A stretch of 64,000 nt of DNA, from contig CAVVMV010000003.1 in NCBI GenBank assembly GCA_963749485.1, positions 281,055 through 345,054 of the forward strand. The letters run 5' to 3'. The notes below the pieces were generated by a model. The model saw nothing but the letters and a program-made list of their open reading frames with translations, was not told the origin of the DNA and did not search any database. This document shows positions 61,167 to 64,000 of the stretch, in pieces; the first letter of the stretch is position 1; each line of letters starts with the position of its first letter. The translations under genes and the position numbers were made by a program. The stretch is from JAZGGS01 sp963749485. GTDB taxonomy: Bacteria; Bacteroidota; Ignavibacteria; Ignavibacteriales; Ignavibacteriaceae.

Positions 61167-64000
61167 ATGAGAAATAAAAGAATAACAAATAACATTCTTA
61201 TTGGAATTATTATATTCCTTGCGATAGTATTATCGCCCACGCAGATAACATCTTTTGATAAAATATTTATCTCCAATGCAAAGTATCCATCAGTATTCAA
61301 TCTTACAGAAAAAGATAAGGAATGGATTGAGAAAAAATTAAGTGAAATGACTTTGTATGAAAAATGTGCGCAGATGATTATGCCAGCTGTTTATAGAAAT
61401 GACTTGGATCCTGGTTCGAATGGTTATGATGAAATAGCTTCACTTGTAAAGGAACAAAAAGTTGGTGGATTAATTTTATATCAAGGTGAATTAGTTGAGC
61501 AGGCAAAGTTTATAAATGATATGCAAAGAATAGCAGATATTCCATTGTTGATTGCATCAGATTTTGAACGAGGATTGGGCACAAGGGTTGATAATGCGAT
61601 TGAATTTCCTCATGCTATGGCTGTTGGTTCTGCTAATAACGAATCTTATGCATACGAAATGGGAAAGGCTATTTCTATTGAAAGCCGCTTACTTGGCGTT
61701 CACTGGAACTTTGCCCCTGTTGCAGATATTAACAACAATCCCTTTAATCCAATCATAAACATCAGGTCTTTTTCTGAAAACAAATACGAAGTTGCAAAAT
61801 TTGTTAATGCATTTATCAAAGGTGCTAAAGAAGAAAGGACATTAACAACAGTTAAACATTTTCCGGGGCATGGCAATACTACAATTGATTCTCACCTTGA
61901 TCTTCCAAGAATAAATGGGAGTAAAATTGATTTATTAAGTAATGAATTGTATCCTTTTATAAAAGCCATTGAATCTAAAGTTCATTCGGTTATGGTTGGT
62001 CATCTCGATGTTCCATCGCTCGATCCTATAGAAGGAGTGCCGGCAACTTTATCAGAATCGATTATTGATCATCTTCTAAAAAAAGAACTTGGTTTCGACG
62101 GATTGATAATTACCGATGCAATGATAATGGAAGCTATCACAAAGTATTATTCAACAGAAGAAGCTGTTGTGCTAGCGGTAAAAGCCGGTAATGATGTTAT
62201 TCTTACTCCCCCTGATAACGAAATAGCAATTACTGCACTAAGCCTTGCTGTTTATTCCGGCGAAATAAGCATTAACAGGATTGATGAAAGTGTTAGAAAA
62301 ATTCTTGCTGCAAAAAGATGGCTGAGGATAGAGCAGAACAGGTATTCCGATATTGAGAATATTAAACAGTCAGTAACTATAAAGGAACATGAAATCCTGG
62401 CTAAACAAATTGCTGAAAACTCAATCACCCTTTTAAAAAATGACGATGATTTACTTCCATTAAACTTGGACGAATACAAAAATATTTATTGCGTTACTCT
62501 TACTGATAAAATGGGTTCGGAAAGAGTAAGTTATTTTCAGAATAATTTTGAAGACCGTGTTGGGGAAGTGTATTCTGAATTGTTAACTAGAAAAAGCAAA
62601 AGAGCAGAGTACAACAGCCTGCTTAAAGAAGTTACGAACTCTGACCTTATTATTCTTTCTACCTTTTTAGATGTAAAGTCATACCAGGGACCAATTAACC
62701 TGGTAGCTGAACAAACGGATTTTATCGCTGGCGTTTTACGCTCCGGTGTACCAACGGTTCTAATAAGTTTTAAAAATCCATACCTGCTTTACCTTTTCCC
62801 CGAAGCAAGCACTTATCTTAATTCGTTCAGTTATTCGCGTGTATCTCAAAGAGCAATGATAAGAGCAATTCTTGGTGAAATTGATATTAAAGGTACGCTG
62901 CCAATTACAATTCCAGAAACTGAGATTGCATTTAGAAATGGGATAGAGTTGCAAAAATCTCTTTACACAACTATTGAAGTTGAAAGTGAAAGCAAGATTG
63001 ATTTAAATAAGGGTGATGGGAAAATAAATTCTATGTTGAAAGAGAATCTTTTTCCTGGGATCGTCGTGTGCGTTGGAAGTAAAGATAAAATAATATATCA
63101 AAATGCTGTTGGCTATTCCGGTTTTGGAACTAATACTTACAAGCTTAAGAAGGATGATGTTTTTAAAATAGGTTCGTTAACAAGTTTTACAGCAACTACT
63201 CAAGCCATTATGATGCTGGTTGATAGTGGAAAAATTAAACTTGATGAACCAGCATATTATTACCTGCCTGAATTAAAGGATGCAGAGAAAAGGAAAATTA
63301 CAATTGAACATTTATTATCGCATACATCTGGTTTTGCTGCCAGTTTAAAAGAATTAAATCCTGTGTGGAATAAAGATGAGCTTGTTAATAATATTCTTGA
63401 AGAAGATCTTATTAATTCACCTGGAGCAGAACAAAATTACAGCATTTTTAATTTAGTAACTCTTCAAAAAATAATTGAATCAATTACCGGCAAAAATATT
63501 AATGCATACATTACTGAAAATTTTTATTCAAATATTGGGATGAAAAACACAAGCTTCCATCCTGTTCCGGATTCACTAAATTTTCTGTTTAATTCTCCAG
63601 GTGAAAATAATTCAATGTACACTACTGTAAAAACCTATGGTGATGTGATGTTGGAAATAATGGATGGCGTTTCCGGTTTTAGCGGTTTACATTCTACAGT
63701 ATACGATCTAGCAATCTTTGCCCAAATGCTTTTACAGAATGGTTATTATGATATAACGCACGCAATATTTAAAGGCAAAAACAGTTTGAAGGTTTAGCTT
63801 TAGAGGAAATCAAAATTCAAAAAGGAATGCGCACCCAACCTTACACTACAATGAATGGCAAGCATAATTATATTCCCAAAAAGGATTTATGTTTGTTGAT
63901 CCACTTGGCTCAGCTATTATGATAGATATGGAAAAACAAATATTTTTAATTGTATTTAGTAATCCTGGTATTCGTAATCCCGCAAATAAAAGTTTTGTTG
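61167..64000 (+). CDS. GH3 beta-N-acetylglucosaminidase fused to degenerate beta-lactamase-like domain (partial)
   Basis: NagZ-type enzyme, truncated by the window end. Signal/anchor helix, then the GH3 TIM barrel (residues about 45-375): LLIASDFERGLG, NFAPVADINNNP, the His/Asp acid-base segment TVKHFPGHGNTTIDSHLDLP and the nucleophile in GFDGLIITDAMIMEA. The middle has the usual (alpha/beta) sandwich domain. Residues from about 610 on form a serine-hydrolase domain whose catalytic motif is IGSLTSFTATT (Ser in place of the Lys of SxxK), with YSIFN for the Tyr motif and VDPLGS for HTG. A frameshift near 63795 leads into the last about 65 residues. Last gene of the recycling cluster. Confidence 0.9.

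Noticed and set aside
1..64000. CRISPR array, insertion sequence, tRNA or rRNA
   Set aside because: No regularly spaced direct repeats, transposase motifs, tRNA arm pattern or rRNA-like sequence was seen.

Overview
The window is a low-GC bacterial chromosome segment, most likely from the Ignavibacteria (Bacteroidota/Chlorobi group). The main clues are type IX secretion sorting domains carrying the YPNPFNPST signature on two secreted proteins, an Oar-type TonB-dependent receptor, an Rpb6-like omega subunit, bacterial deoxyhypusine-synthase-like and GH3/beta-lactamase fusion genes, and AT-rich spacers. I see no rRNA, tRNA, CRISPR array, insertion sequence or prophage. Placement is inferred from protein style only.

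The dominant oddity is that more than half of the genes, including essential ones (dnaB, tsf, coaBC, metG, rfbB), are split by single-base frameshifts while every fragment stays well conserved. This is best read as consensus or assembly error, so I annotate whole genes across the breaks and state where they lie. Two breaks (the uracil-DNA glycosylase and tsf) coincide with short tandem duplications whose copies differ mostly at synonymous sites, as if two related strains had been stitched together.

Layout. 1-7.7 kb: polysaccharide export (SLBB) and dTDP-sugar (rfbB) genes, a DUF1460 lipoprotein, dnaB, and a gene-poor stretch with decayed membrane-protein fragments, a small cysteine-motif lipoprotein and a secreted protein. 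7.8-16.7 kb: a minus-strand housekeeping run (uracil-DNA glycosylase, coaBC, rpoZ, gmk, yicC), an Omp85 protein, a lipoprotein with an L,D-transpeptidase-like protein, and a CapA-like protein. 16.7-20.9 kb: the translation operon rplM-rpsI-rpsB-tsf-pyrH-frr with intrinsic terminators. 21-25.5 kb: envelope and unknown proteins, an epimerase with a deoxyhypusine-synthase-like gene, and a glycosyltransferase. 25.7-33.4 kb: the longest intact part, holding trkA-trkH, ppk, mrp, nfu and an AI-2E-family permease.

33.5-47.2 kb is a minus-strand secretion and envelope block: a BNR-type T9SS cargo, a MoxR relic, a HAD phosphatase, an Oar-type receptor, MoxR, three consecutive parvulin-type chaperone genes and a T9SS subtilase. 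47.2-57.6 kb: metG, a trans-sulfuration enzyme, a LiaF-like/LytS/LytTR envelope-sensing trio, a CoA-acylating aldehyde dehydrogenase, a cytidylate-kinase-like protein and a class V aminotransferase. 57.7-64 kb: a plus-strand cluster of BadF-type sugar kinase, AmpG-like permease, serine hydrolase and GH3-beta-lactamase fusion, which reads as a peptidoglycan recycling operon and runs off the window end.
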